A stretch of 64,000 nt of DNA. It comes from Cryptomeria japonica (taxonomy: Eukaryota; Streptophyta; Pinopsida; Cupressales; Cupressaceae). This document shows positions 1-11,092 of the stretch, piece by piece. Within the stretch, counting starts at the first letter, position 1. Every line of letters begins with the position of its first letter. Location of the stretch: contig NC_081405.1 of NCBI RefSeq assembly GCF_030272615.1, forward strand, positions 568,411,095 to 568,475,094, in the 5' to 3' direction. The position numbers were made by a program, and so were the translations under genes. The notes under the pieces were generated by a model. The model worked only from the letters and a program-made list of their open reading frames with translations. It was not told the DNA's origin and made no database searches.

Positions 1-621
1 ACTTCTTTCCAACAGTTGTGTGCAACTCTTCACAATTATCAACTGACTGTGAGTCAAATGGAGCAAGCAAATCCTATGGCTCCGAGTGATAAGGGTGATA
101 GTAGTCAACAACCATTTGGGAAGTTTAAACCAAACAGAGAGTTCATTAAGTTCAATGAAAACATCATCAACAACAATGTGAATGCAGCATCAGGTGTGCC
201 TCCTATTTCTAAGTTTTTCAAGAAAGAAAGAAAGTTTACTCCTTTGAATGAATCATTGCATAGTATTATGAATAAGTTATTGGAACAAAATGTGCTTACT
301 CTCCCTCCTATAAAGCAAATAGATCCTGCAAAGATTAATTCACCCTATTTTGATAACAAATCTTTTTGTCAATTTCATCGTCAACCTGGGCATGATATTG
401 AAAAATGTTTTGCTTTAAAGGGTAAAATTCAAGATTTGATTGATAATAATACTATCTCTGTTTCAGGTGTGAATGATAAAGGCAACACATCTGTAGCTCC
501 TCCTAACCAAAATCTTAAGATTTTTACTGATCCATTACCTTCTCATACCTCTAATGTGATTGAGACTAATGATTCCTCTTTCTCACCTGATGGTCTTGTG
601 TCTATGACTTTGAATGATTAA
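1..621 (+). CDS. Retrotransposon Gag, C-terminal part (Gyp1)
   Basis: The frame is open from the first base of the window, so the start is outside. The protein would package element RNA into a cytoplasmic particle. It contains a single zinc-knuckle-like motif of the plant Gypsy type, CQFHRQPGHDIEKC, near residue 118. The stretch from about residue 10 to 80 (EQ...SDK...FAKFKPN type) is closely similar to the Gag end at 38464-38673 of Gyp2. The reading frame ends at 621, overlapping the next frame by 8 bases. This may be an old frameshift mutation or a programmed shift into the protease region; the sequence alone does not decide. Base use is AT-rich like the rest of the element. Confidence 0.75.
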   Translation, partial: TSFQQLCATLHNYQLTVSQMEQANPMAPSDKGDSSQQPFGKFKPNREFIKFNENIINNNVNAASGVPPISKFFKKERKFTPLNESLHSIMNKLLEQNVLTLPPIKQIDPAKINSPYFDNKSFCQFHRQPGHDIEKCFALKGKIQDLIDNNTISVSGVNDKGNTSVAPPNQNLKIFTDPLPSHTSNVIETNDSSFSPDGLVSMTLND

Positions 622-2074
622 CTTTGTAGAGCAGCAAAAAATCCCTAAAGAACCTTCTATCACATTTGATTCTAGTGAAACTATCAGGGCACCTGATGGT
701 CCTTTATATATAGTTGCAAAAGTCAAGAATACAGCTCGCTATGGAGTGCTTATTGATCTTTCTTGTATGGTTAATGTCATTACTGAAGAATTTCTTTTTA
801 CTTTGCAATTGAATCAAGTGATCTATGACAAAACAAATATGGTTGTGAAATTATTTGATGCATTTTCTTCTCCTGCAATTGGTTCTATTACATTACCTAT
901 TGAGGTCCATAACAAAACCCTTGATGTCAACTTTGCTATTATTCCATCATCTGAACAATTTCGTGTGAAGCTAGGCTATCCTTGGCTATCTTCCATGAAA
1001 GCTATTGCTTCTCCTATTCACAAGTGTTTGAAATTTCCCCATAATGGTGAAGTTGTTACTGTCAATCATAGTCTCTTTAAACCAACTGAAAGAACTTCTA
1101 GCGTTCCTATTGATTATTTTTGGCCTAAACAATTTCAATCTCTTCCACCGCGAAGTGATCATCTTTTCAAATATTATCAAAAGTGGAAAAAAGATATGAT
1201 CCTATCTCTAAGTGAACCTAGAACACCCAAACTTGATATTCCTATCATTCTTGAGAAGGAAGTTCTTCCTTTGAAAGATAAAACTAATGTCTTTCCTCAA
1301 GAAGATTCCCAACCCATCCCTATGGATGTGACTACGTCTATGTCTAATAAACTTTCTAAAGGTAGACCTATACCTCCTCATCATGATGGACTTGTTCTCC
1401 TTCCTAAACCAGATATTCCTCCTTTATATGGAGCAGTTCCTCCTCCTTCCTCTTATAGAGAGAAGAGACCTTCCTCTTCTCCTATTGTTCAACCTAAGAG
1501 ACCACAACCCAAACACCCAAGTGATAAGGATGAGAACATTCCTCCTCCTCAATCTTCTCAACTTCCTACTAAGACTAGATGAAATCATTTTGCGCGTGAA
1601 CACCGACGAAAGCGTCATCTTAGAGCTCATGCAGCTACTTCTCAAACTTTGCAATCCCCCAAAACACCTTCAGCTAGTATTATTCCATTTTCTCCTCAAC
1701 CGAAAATTGAGCCAAAATCTCCTTAACATAAGATACATGATGGTTTTGATCCTGTGCGAGTTAAAGATCCTATTTTTATAAATCTTGATGATGATATAGA
1801 TGAAAATGTTATTCATGATGAAAATGTTACTCCTCTTTCTTTTGATAGTGAATATGAATATGTTGATGTTGATAACCATTTATCTAACAAATTTTCTAAA
1901 GCACTTATCCTAGCTCCTAGACAAGAACAACGTGGCTTGGAACATGAACATAGCCCTTGTTTGGATCTTGTGATAGCTTCATCTGCTGTGTTGGATGTTC
2001 CTCCTCTAGCGTGTTTCCTGCCTTCCCGAAATATTGATCAGCAAGATCGGGGGGTGGATGACGTGCTAGACTAG
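614..2074 (+). pseudogene. Degenerate aspartic-protease-like region of Gyp1
   Basis: One frame runs 614-2074 with two internal stops, at 1580 (TGA, probably a former TGG) and near 1724 (TAA, probably a former CAA). The first third resembles a Gypsy retropepsin: YGVLIDLSCMVNVI sits where the catalytic D-[ST]-G loop is expected, and VKLGYPWL matches the conserved (L)LGRPWL segment. The catalytic motif reads D-L-S, so activity is unlikely. The middle part is Pro- and Ser-rich, and the end (1754-2074) is acidic with no domain I recognise. No pol follows. The layout fits gag-pro-only elements that rely on another element for reverse transcription. Confidence 0.7.
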
Positions 2075-2827
2075 TTCATTAGCATAGCAGACTCTCTCCT
2101 CCTCTCTTGATCTCTTTTGTTACTTCTTCTATGTGTTATTCTCATTCTTCTATTTGTTGTCCTTAGTGTTGTCTACTTGAGGATGATGCAAAGCATGGAG
2201 ATCTCTTTTGGTCTCTCTCATGTTGACTCAAAAGACACATGTGTTCCCTTCTTCTAGGTGACCTTCCTTGATTGGGGAATGAAGAACAATTATGCATACA
2301 TACATATGATATACATGAATTATCATACAGCATACTAACCCCAAGGAAAGCGAAGTCACCTTGTGCTTTGTGTTTTGTGTCTATTATCCTTGGGTTTATC
2401 TCACACTTGGGGGCTAAATCTTTGTGATGACGTGCTCCTTTACCTTCTCATTTCTTATGTGTATCACTACCTTAAATTAATCACCCCCGATGAGGCATGT
2501 GTGATCGCTTTAACGTAGGGGGGCATATGCTTCGTCCATATCTCTTCAAGATTCTCAAAATTTTCTTGGCGAACTTAGCTTTGTCTTGAAAATTTTTGGT
2601 ATTTTCCTTGCATGACTCATAGTGAGGGAACCTTACTACTGTCAGTCATGGTTCTCCCTCGTGATCTTCCCTTTTACTTTGTCAATCCAAGTCATAAGAT
2701 CCTTAGTCCACTGGGGGCTAGGTGTATCTTGCCTCCTTGACGTGGTGAAAGTCTTTCAATGTTGTTTCCTTGTACTTTACCGGAAGTATGGGTGTACGCT
2801 TATACTCTCACTAAAGTGGGGGCTAAA
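2075..2827 (+). other. 3' non-coding region and purine tract of Gyp1
   Basis: There is no convincing ORF. The stretch ends in a purine-rich tract (AAAGTGGGGGCTAAA, 2813-2827) directly before the LTR, the expected primer site for plus-strand DNA synthesis. A similar G-rich stretch lies near 2515-2523. Confidence 0.6.
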
Positions 2828-4092
2828 TGTAGCATCCTAAAATTGTGACACTTGCAAGTTCGACTGCATTTGGGTCTTCACGATGGCAGTGCAATGTTGA
2901 ACCTAAATGGAGACCCCGAAACCTATTTACGACATCAAAAACTGCATCTTTTTGCACCTTGGCCTGATCCTCCTTGCACCCTGCTATCCCGGGAGGTGGG
3001 ACCATGGCGCCCAGCACCCTAGTCCTTTAGGAACATGGTGCCCAATGCCCTGGTCCCTCAGGAACATGGCACCTAGTGCCCTGGTCCCTGGCCCTATTTT
3101 GGGCCCGATCTCTTGTTGGGCATCGGGTCTTTAAGTTTACAATTTGGAAAATAATGTTCCTGGGTCGGCCTAAGGTTGGAAAAATCAGTCTCCTAACCCT
3201 AATTGACAAGTATATAAGTTACATTTCCCCTCCCAGAAATGGTAGTAGGTAAAGAGGAAAAACATATGTGGGCAAGACGCGGAAGCGATATTCAAACATT
3301 CAAACTTTAAAGCATTCAAGCATTCCTTCAAGCAATTGAGTATTCTAAGTCTCCATTCAAGGCTAGGTGTTGCATTCAAGACAAGGATTCAACCATTGAA
3401 GAGGAGATCACCTACAACATACAACATACAACATCATTACACCTTCGCATGTAAGAATACAAACATTCTTACAACAAGGTATCTGTACTTGATTACATTA
3501 CAAACATTTACATTTACAACATTCTCATTTCTTGGTTAATTCCAAAACTGGGGTTTGACCTAAAGGCGAACCCCTAATCCCTAACCCCCCAATCGTCCTC
3601 TCTTTTCTATGTGTAGGTTGCAGGTACGCAGCTGTAATTGAAGATCTGGAATCCTTGTGCAGAGACGAACAGATCCCCCTTCGTTTCGCGGATTTTTCGG
3701 AGGACCGTGTGCACTCCGGGCACCATCGTCCTGTCAACTTTCGCTCAAACTTGTAGGACGGCATCGTCTCAACATTTTACTACTAATTTCAGGTTCATAA
3801 CTTCATCCTGTGTTTCTATCTCCATCTACAAGCGAATCTTTCTTACTTTACATGCACTCCTAGTTCAATCCTTCTATCTACATTCTTTACAAAAGAGGGT
3901 ATCCTTGATGTCTCAACCCTTGAAACTCATTTAGAATCCAGTCTTGCATTGTGTGGGATTCGATCTTGTGAGTTTCAACCCCTCTTTTGAATGTAAAGTC
4001 TCTCCTAAGAGAAAACCGTCAACCCTAGTGACCTCCTTTCTCTCTCCTTGGAGTAGGGGGGGAACACCTAGGGTTTGATTTTCCACTTTACA
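2828..4092 (+). repeat. 3' LTR of Gyp1
   Basis: It begins TGTAGCATCC right after a purine tract and ends near CTTTACA. Blocks match the Gyp2 LTR at 34112: the first 50 bases (up to ATTTGGGTCTTC), and TTAATTCCAAAACTGGGGTT at 3537 versus 34765. The 3' boundary was placed at the last CA before unrelated sequence and could be off by tens of bases. Confidence 0.7.
3211..3218 (+). promoter_or_regulatory. TATA box in Gyp1 LTR
   Basis: TATATAAG lies in the central part of the LTR. The corresponding place in the Gyp2 LTR has TATATAAA (34440-34447). The conserved position supports it as the RNA polymerase II start signal. Confidence 0.55.
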
Positions 4093-4762
4093 GGTCCCAA
4101 GTGCACAACTGTGCCTGTGTACCTTGTCCTGCGCCTGTGCAGTATCAAGCTATGCCTGTATACACTACAAAGGCGCAGAACATCCTACACAAGCGCAAAA
4201 TGCACCCACACAGGCGCAGAAGTCCTTGTTTTCATTCCCTATGGGCCCCGCAATGTCCCGCAAGCAAGTAAAATTTATGAAATTGACAATATGGGTTTTT
4301 GAGATACATACCACTGCTCCTGCATCGTTCGATCAACTGTAGATGTGTACACATTCCCCGAGGTGATCTGCTATTGGAATGTTTGCCATCTCTATGCAAG
4401 GGTCCTTTTCCAGAGCAACAAATCCTCCACTTTGGCTAGTGCAAATGAGCTCTTTTCCTTCTCCTTGTCTCATTTATAGATCTTTGTCAGTGCCTAGATG
4501 GACGTGCATCCTCTCCATTTTATACTGGTCACGGTCTTTTGCATCTTCTATTGCTTGTAATTTGTGTATCCGACCTTTGATCTTTCATCCATTTGCTCCT
4601 ATCATTTTCTATCATTCTTATCGATCAATTGGCCTCTTTTTTGGATGTTTCCAGCCAATTCCTCGAGGGGGCATGGATATGTCATTGTTATTGTCTAGGG
4701 AATTTTCATTATTGTTCTTTGAAACAATGCTTAGAATCACATTGTCTCAAAGAGGGGCAAAA
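4093..4762 (+). mobile_element. 3' tail of another Gypsy element (no ORF)
   Basis: This non-coding stretch leads into a purine tract (AGAGGGGCAAAA, 4751-4762) and then an LTR start. Open frames here are short and share no recognisable motif. At 4100-4225 there are several copies of a GCGCCTGTG / CAGGCGC motif in both orientations. I take it as the host element into which Gyp1 was inserted. Confidence 0.45.
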
Positions 4763-5960
4763 TGCAGACATCTAAAAATGGTCAACGCTTGCGGAGTCAT
4801 ACTTTAACATCTGCGCATTGCCTTATTTTAGGGTTTTTGCATCGCATTAACATTTCTTCTATGTTGCGCACTTGGTCTTTATCATTTGCGAGCATCGAGT
4901 CATTCTTGTACATTCCTCATTTTTCTCGCTTTCGAATTTGGTCTTGTCGATAACAATCTTCAGTTATGATTTTGGTCGATCTTATCCCGTTGCATCAATG
5001 TGCGTGCTCATTTGTCATATTTTGGACATCGTCAATCTTAATTGATGATGGAATTAGGGTTTTGTCCTCTTGTCAATCTTGTCATTTTGTGATCAATTCA
5101 TCATCGATCCTTGTCCTCTTCAATCATGTCAATTGGTGCCAATCTCAATCGTTGGTCTCTTTATCAATCTTGGTCAATTCATCAACCAATCTCAATCGTT
5201 TATCAGCATTGATCCTCTGTCAATCAGAATCATGATCGAACCTACGTCAATTATCTTTTGTCAAGACCTAATTGTCATCCTTGCATTTCTAATTCATCTT
5301 CTAGGGTTTTATGATTTATTCATTTAATCTTGTTTGTCATTTTCCCTCTAGGTTAAATAATTTATTTATTTATCCTAAGTCTTCTTGTCACAATTAAATT
5401 TTTATTTAATTAGCTAATTAATTCCTTCTCTTTTTGTGAATTAATTAATGAATGAAAAAGTATTAATTAATTCACCTAATTTTCTAATTTCTCCTAAATT
5501 CCTAAATTTCTATTTCTATTTCTTGTCATAACTTCTTGCATAGCAATTTGTCATAAATTGTCATAACGCCTTGCATAGCAATTTGTTATACACTTGTCAT
5601 AATTTTGCTATTCTTTATTTGAATTTCCTTTCAAATCTCTTCATGCTAATCTTGTCTTTTCTCTCCAATTTATCTATAAATTGGATGAATTTCTTCAATC
5701 AAGGATCCCAATTAATGACATTTTTGAATCAATCTGATCTAAATCAATCACGCTTCTAGTATCCTTACACTATCATCTCATTTTGTCAATCTTGCTTTCA
5801 GCTCATGCTTAAGCACTTGTAGGTGAGATCCACAAACACACTAATTTGAAGGAGAAAGAAGGACAATGGAGAATTCTGGAGGAGACATTCATGTTTTTTG
5901 ATGGTTTGCATTTGATTTGAATGTCTTATTTTCAATCTCTATTGAATGTTATTAGGATTT
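4763..5960 (+). repeat. LTR of a second Gypsy family, 3' limit uncertain
   Basis: It starts TGCAGACATCTAAAAATGG after a G-rich purine tract, the form typical of plant Gypsy LTRs. It holds many CAATC/GTCAAT-type short repeats (4950-5240) and no ORF that can be supported. I cannot see a clear CA end; sequence of element A is recognisable from about 5965. Confidence 0.45.
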
Positions 5961-6364
5961 CTTGTCATTGCAATCTAGTTTTTTGTGATTGAGCTAGTCT
6001 AATTTCTATTGCTTTGATGATTTCCAAATTCCTATCTACACCTACATTATCCTTTCTAGATCTCTTTCTACATTCCCCCGCCCTATGGCCATATGCATTA
6101 CATGCAAAGCAATAACCAGTAAAGGATGGCATATGACTTACAAATTTATTTTGCCATGCATGGGGAGATCTTACTGGTTTTGCATCTCTATTTCTTCTTC
6201 TTTGAGTATGGATCCTTGGTTGTCCATTCTGTGCAGTTCTTCCATCTGGTCTCTTCTTCCACCACACTTTCTTTTCCCTATGGGTGGTAGAATTCCATGT
6301 CCTTTGCCAGTAGGAGGTCCTCTTTGTTGTCTTCTCATTTTTTTGCTTCCTGTGAAGCTGTCTT

Positions 6365-7603
6365 TGTAAGGAAAGCACGGTGCAGAAAACGCTTCCCTAA
6401 TGTCAATTTATAGGGGAAACAAGACTAGTGTGTTTTATTACTTCACAAAATAATAAGAATAGCATATATGAAATAGAGACAATGTCAGAATTCAAACATA
6501 CATAGAGATAAACACCATGAATTTACGTGGGAAACCCTTTTAGGAAAAAACCCACCACCGACAACAAGATCACTTTATTCTCAGCAAAGAAACTTTACAA
6601 TAAAGTATGTTATCACAATACAGATGTTCACTCTGATTAATTTGGTTACACACCACAGTAAATGACTTATCATCAGAACAACAACCATGTTCGAGTATCC
6701 TCTTGGCTTCATATACATTTTCATGTCGGCCGTTCAACTACCATTTTGCACCAATCGGTTAGACATCTAACTATCTGCGTCAGTCTACATTCGTGAGAAA
6801 ACAATTATCCCACATGCATCCAGGAATCAAACTGGTTCATATTCAAAAACCCTAGCTCAGAAAAGTTGACTCCATTAGGTATTGGGAAGACAAACAATCA
6901 GCTATCTTGAATGTCCGATCTTTCTCTCTACGCTTCACCACGTGGCACCCCTAGATTGGTTCTGGGTCCCTTCCCTGACATCTTAGCATGACCTCAATAT
7001 CCACCCAAAATTATTCTTTTTTACTAGGCCACAATGGAAATTCTCACGAGAAATTTCCCATCATGACCTAACAACCACTATCAGATCTTCTGCGATCACT
7101 GTTTGATCATTTCAATCTGCTCGGCCTTAATTCAGCTTAGCCGCTCTCCTGTCGAGTCCCACCACTTGGTTGCTATGTCACAAGGAATATACTAATGATC
7201 AGTTTCCCATCGCGATATAACGACCACTGTTGGATCAACCTTGATTTCTGTTTGATCATCTCTGATTTGCACGACCCTTATCTCGCCTAGACCACTCACT
7301 TATGTCAGGCCCCACCATGGTTGCCAAGTTGCAGGAAATAACATATGTGCATCTTTCCATAGTGGTAAAGTGATGATCGTTGGATCAGGATCTAAACTAC
7401 AAGTCTTTTATCCTCTCCTCCATCCGATAACCGATGCTACCTCAATGACTTCAAACCTGCTACTTCAACCTTCTATATGTCAAGTTCATTGGCAAAGGAT
7501 ATACTGATAGAGTTCACAGATTTTCTTCACACTGTTTCACTGGCCAGAGTTAACCTGATCAGTATGAACAAAGGTCAAGTGAATTAGAGGCATAATTCCA
7601 ACA
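6365..7603 (-). mobile_element. Solo LTR C with 5-bp target duplication GTCTT
   Basis: The 1239-bp unit reads TGTTGGAATT...GCTTTCCTTACA on the minus strand. It is bounded by GTCTT at 6360-6364 and GTCTT at 7604-7608. There is no internal region, PBS or purine tract, so it is a solo LTR left by LTR-LTR recombination. It contains the conserved LTR hairpin (6527-6555). It splits the Gag of element A and is therefore younger than A. Confidence 0.85.
6527..6555 (-). promoter_or_regulatory. Conserved LTR hairpin, solo LTR C
   Basis: Outer arms GTGGG (6527-6531) and CCCAC (6551-6555); inner arms CCT (6536-6538) and AGG (6542-6544). The outer arms differ from the CGTGG/CCACG of other families but stay complementary. 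Confidence 0.6.
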
Positions 7604-8646
7604 GTCTTCTCCCATCTTCCCTTTACCTTTGGGATTTGCATTGTTCCTTCTTCTTCCAACATCGGTCTTCTTTTATGTCTGCAAGTCCTCTCTGGTTGTG
7701 TTTAGATCAACCTTCTTCTGGGGAGCATTTCTCACTGTGAAGGTTTTTCCCTTGTTCTCTCTATTTGAGGAGACAAATTGAATGTCATTGTGGGGGACAT
7801 TCTTGATGGTGGAGCATTCATTGGCACCACTTCCTAACCCTTCAATGTCCTCAGCATGCTTCTGCTTCTTCAACATCTTGTCCAAGGCATCACTACTGAC
7901 ATCAAACCAGGTTCTTACCTTGAGCTCATCCTAACACTTCTCAAGGTCATTTCGGAGAATCTCCATTTCTACAACCAACTATAGGTATTCTCCATTATTT
8001 ACTTCTAGCCTAGATGCTAGATCTTCACACCGACACTCCTTGGTGTTCTCTACTTGAGACTTAAACTTTAAGATGCATTTCTTAGATTCTTCAAGGCATT
8101 TTGTCAGTTGGTTCTTCTCTACTATAGCAACATTCTTGAATAGCTTGTATTCATTTCTCAAGTTCTCCCTTTCTCTTTCCTTGGAGTCCAAGACTGATTT
8201 CAAATCATCGGTCAATATTTTTGTCTCTTCCAGTTGAGAGGTCAATAAGGCAACCTTTTGGTTTGACACTTCAAGGCAGGTTTTCAACTGACTGCAGTCC
8301 CCATGACTGATCTTTTACAGATCTTAAAATCATTTCTGACATTTTGAATCTCTTCTAGAGCACTAACTAGTTAACACTCAAGATCTACTTCTGCATCTTC
8401 TTCTTCTTCAGATTCGGTGGGAGGACTGACATTCCTAGGGAGACCATTGATAACCGACATCCATACATCAAACCCTAGAGAGGAGAGGAAGAATTCCATT
8501 CTACAACGCTAAATAGATTAGTTTGAACCATCAAACATAGGACCAGGGATTAACACTAAACAAACCATTGTGTCCTTAAGCTTGAATCTACCCAAGCTGG
8601 AAAAAGTTCATCTAGCTGGAGAAAGTTCATCTAGCTGGGAACCTAG

Positions 8647-8658
8647 GCTCTGATACCA
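8647..8658 (-). other. Primer-binding site, Met-tRNA type (element A)
   Basis: Minus strand TGGTATCAGAGC, two bases inside the LTR end at 8661. It is complementary to the 3' end of plant initiator tRNA-Met, the usual Copia primer. Confidence 0.9.
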
Positions 8659-8844
8659 ATTGTTAGAAACAATGCACCACTCAGAGGGGGAGGGGCTGAA
8701 TCAGTGGTTCTCTAAATTTTCCCTTTAGCTATCCTATTGTGAGCATACTGGTTAATAGATATAACTCAATGCAGACTTAGCGGTTGGTGGGGAGACCAAC
8801 ACAAATGCTATCACACAAGGGACATCACATAACACCAATATATA

Positions 8845-8874
8845 TGAGGAAAAACCAAGATGGGAAAAACCTCA
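8845..8874 (-). promoter_or_regulatory. Conserved LTR hairpin, element A
   Basis: Outer arms TGAGG (8845-8849) and CCTCA (8870-8874), with CC (8855-8856) and GGG (8862-8864) as inner arms. Both outer arms have changed relative to CGTGG/CCACG and still pair. Confidence 0.6.
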
Positions 8875-9452
8875 GTGAGCAATGCTGCTGGAGACTACTA
8901 CTCCAATCCAGCCTCACAATGAAAACTCTATTACAATGTTTTGGGCACCAACCCAAGGAGCACCAACCCTTGCACCGAGCTACAACTCAGTGTTCACAAT
9001 AAAAGCACCAATTACAAAAGTAGTTAACTTGTTACAAGTGAATCTTGTAACCATTTCATATACCTTACTTTGTCGGTGAGATACCTCATCTGCTACACCG
9101 ACTCACTCTTCTACTCCTCTCTTCTATTTCTTAACTACCAGTGAACTCTACTGGTACACCTCTCTTCTTCTTCTCTGTTGGATCTCCATCTTATTCTCTT
9201 ATCATCTTTAACACTTTGTTGGTTCTCTATTTGCCTTCTCTGTAGCCTCCTTCACTTCTGCTTTGCCAGTATGGTCACTACCGGTTCTGTTCTGCTACCA
9301 GTTGAACACTTGAACCTGATTCTCACTCACTCTCCCTCTCTTCTAAGATACTCATTGAGAACTTGGTTGATTTTCCCTTACATGCAGAAATAACACACTT
9401 TGCAATAGCACAATATTCTTCTATTAGCAACAAACAATGTCTTTGGCCTGCA

Positions 9453-9460
9453 TATTTATA
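9453..9460 (-). promoter_or_regulatory. TATA box in element A LTR
   Basis: Minus strand TATAAATA in the U3/R part of the LTR, followed by GCAGGCC. It fits an LTR promoter; only the motif and its position support it. Confidence 0.45.
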
Positions 9461-10534
9461 GCTAGGTTTTCCCGCCAAAAGCCAATTCAAAATCTAGGTG
9501 GTTAGGGTTTCCTCATCATCCTCGAGGAAAACCAAATCTAATTAGATCTTCCCTGATTTGATCTTCTTGATGGCCAACAGTACATCTCTTCCATTACCAC
9601 ACATTTTTTATCACGCATTCTATCTCTGGCGATCTTCTTTTACCCTATCGACTGATCTGTTGGTCAAACACCAAGATCTGTCTTGATGTTTCCTTCATCT
9701 ACATCAATCTCCTCAATTACTCTTAGCTAGGTCATAGTTGTCCTCTAGACCTCGAGCCATAAACCTCTGCAGCACATCCCATGGTTTGTGGGGTCCTCTA
9801 TCAATGTCGACCAACTCTTCAACTACCCCATCGGTGTACACTCTTTCTTCATCCAAATGCAGGTCTGCCACCTTGACTCCATGTGGCATTCATGTCGATC
9901 AACTGCCAACTTGGCTCTTCATGTTAGTCAAGATAGGATCACCAACCAAACACTCTACTGGTTTCTCTTCTCTACCAGTTTACTAACCCTACCAGTTAAA
10001 CCCTCAAACTATTATGTCATCAACCTTGCACTCTAATTCTCTTCTGATGGAGTCAGTCAACACTCTTGCTAACCTACCTTATGTACATCTTCATTAGATG
10101 GGGAGTCTTCTTCATCTTCACCTTGTCCATATTACCAATTGACTTACATATCGATAAATACTCTTAATCTATACCAGCATCTCAAGCATGCCTTCTCAGT
10201 CGGTTCAATGCATATCCCTGATTTTATGCTCTTGAATAACACCTCTTCTTCCTTATCTCATACCACTATGATGAACACAATGCATAATAGGAGATAATTT
10301 CCTCTTACCGGTGATGCACTGTATTGGTACTGCTCACCTTACCATTCCATCCACACAAGTCAGGCACCAACTTGTGTGCCGGTGTTATCTTTCTTACCTT
10401 ACAGGTGTTCTGCAACACAAGGTGATATCAAATATATCTCAACCTGTACTCCTCCTTGATAGTGTTGCACATACGTCTCTCTTACCGATAGTCGCCCCAT
10501 ACTAGTTGACATCAATGACAACCCAATGCCAACA

Positions 10535-10807
10535 CTATATACCCTTCACAAACAATATGCCTTATGTCAGCTTACAGTGCATTACAAAAGATATACAATG
10601 TTGACCTTATACAATAATTATAAAATGATTTTACAACTAAAACTTCCTTTGGGTCCAAGAATGATGTCGACTTCACTGAAGTGATGGATGTTGGTGTCGG
10701 TGTCGGTGCTAGTGTAAGCTTCCTTATGAATCTTGTTGCCAAGTTACCATGTTGCCATGGTGCCATCAATGACAACACATGAATCCAACGAGTGTCAATT
10801 GCCAACA
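10535..10807 (-). repeat. 3' LTR of element B, cut by element A
   Basis: It is 273 bp and begins TGTTGGCAATTGACACTCG on the minus strand directly after a purine tract. It aligns with 16419-16743. The remaining ~630 bp, matching 15787-16418, are not in the window because A interrupts them. Confidence 0.8.
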
Positions 10808-11092
10808 ATCTCCCCCTTTGGCATTGATGGCAACACTTATGTGAAAAATGGATTCCCTACTGGTTCAACCTAAAGTATGCTCCCCCTGAGCAATACACTC
10901 CTTTCTGATATCCTTCCCATATTTTTCTGTCTGATATTTTTCACATTATATATACTCCCCCTTTGGCATCTATGCCAAAGACTGATGAAAAAAATTGTAA
11001 GAATGAATAAATACAGATTACTTTACTGGAGCTTGACCAATTTAAAAATTTCCGAGTAAGCCTTGTCTAGCAACTATAAATATGTATCCCAG
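10808..11092 (-). other. Three purine tracts before the 3' LTR of element B
   Basis: Minus-strand AAAGGGGGAGA-type tracts sit at 10808-10820, 10880-10887 and 10955-10965, the first touching the LTR. Repeated purine tracts at this place are a known hallmark of the Sirevirus group of Copia elements. The rest of the stretch has no ORF. Confidence 0.6.

Larger units (their letters stand above)
1..4092 (+). mobile_element. Gyp1: Gypsy-type gag-protease element without pol, 5' end outside window
   Basis: The order is Gag C-terminus, protease-like region, 750 bp of non-coding DNA, purine tract and 3' LTR. No reverse transcriptase, RNase H or integrase lies between the protease region and the LTR, so this is a gag-pro-only, non-autonomous type rather than a full Gypsy element. 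Its LTR and Gag match Gyp2 at 34112-38747, which shows that both belong to one family. The left end is outside the window, so the target duplication cannot be checked; the 3' flank begins GGTCC. Confidence 0.8.
5965..8560 (-). pseudogene. Copia Gag with internal deletion, split by a solo LTR (element A)
   Basis: The minus-strand N-terminus keeps the Copia Gag signature FDGSN...RCRMEFFLSSLGFDVWMS near 8540-8450. It then passes directly into an acidic, coiled-coil segment (PTESEEEEDAEVDLE, then 8287-7979) that lies several hundred residues later in element G. The central Gag core therefore appears deleted. The coding sequence is interrupted at 7603/6365 by a solo LTR and resumes with one zinc knuckle, CFACNAYGHRAGEC (about 6110-6070), of CX2CX4HX4C form, followed by a basic tail. 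Stops at several points make it non-functional. Confidence 0.65.
5965..10534 (-). mobile_element. Copia element A, 3'-truncated, inserted in the LTR of element B
   Basis: Read on the minus strand: LTR 10534-8661, Met PBS, Gag, then loss of homology near 5965. Its LTR is related to that of element G (start TGTTGGCATT, end near ...CTCTGAGTGG...AACA). At 10534/10535 it passes directly into LTR sequence of element B (CTATATACCC, matching 16415-16424), so A was inserted into B's 3' LTR. No protease or pol is visible. The second LTR is missing, so it was cut by a later deletion or insertion near 5960. Confidence 0.7.
8661..10534 (-). repeat. 5' LTR of element A
   Basis: 1874 bp, minus-strand start TGTTGGCATTGGGTTGTC and end ...GTTTCTAACA beside the PBS. 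It shares blocks with the LTR of element G at 50874-52570, including the segment with GGTGCTCCTTGG and the terminal GATTCA-CCCC-CTCTGAG block. Short frames inside it share nothing with known proteins. Confidence 0.8.

Noticed and set aside
3638-3934. 98-residue frame in the Gyp1 LTR as a small gene.
   Set aside because: It sits within LTR sequence; the corresponding part of the Gyp2 LTR does not keep the frame.
8661-10807. One long LTR shared by A and B as tandem elements.
   Set aside because: The sequence changes at 10534/10535: the left part matches the G-type LTR, and the right part matches the end of the B LTR at 16419-16743. A nested insertion explains it better.
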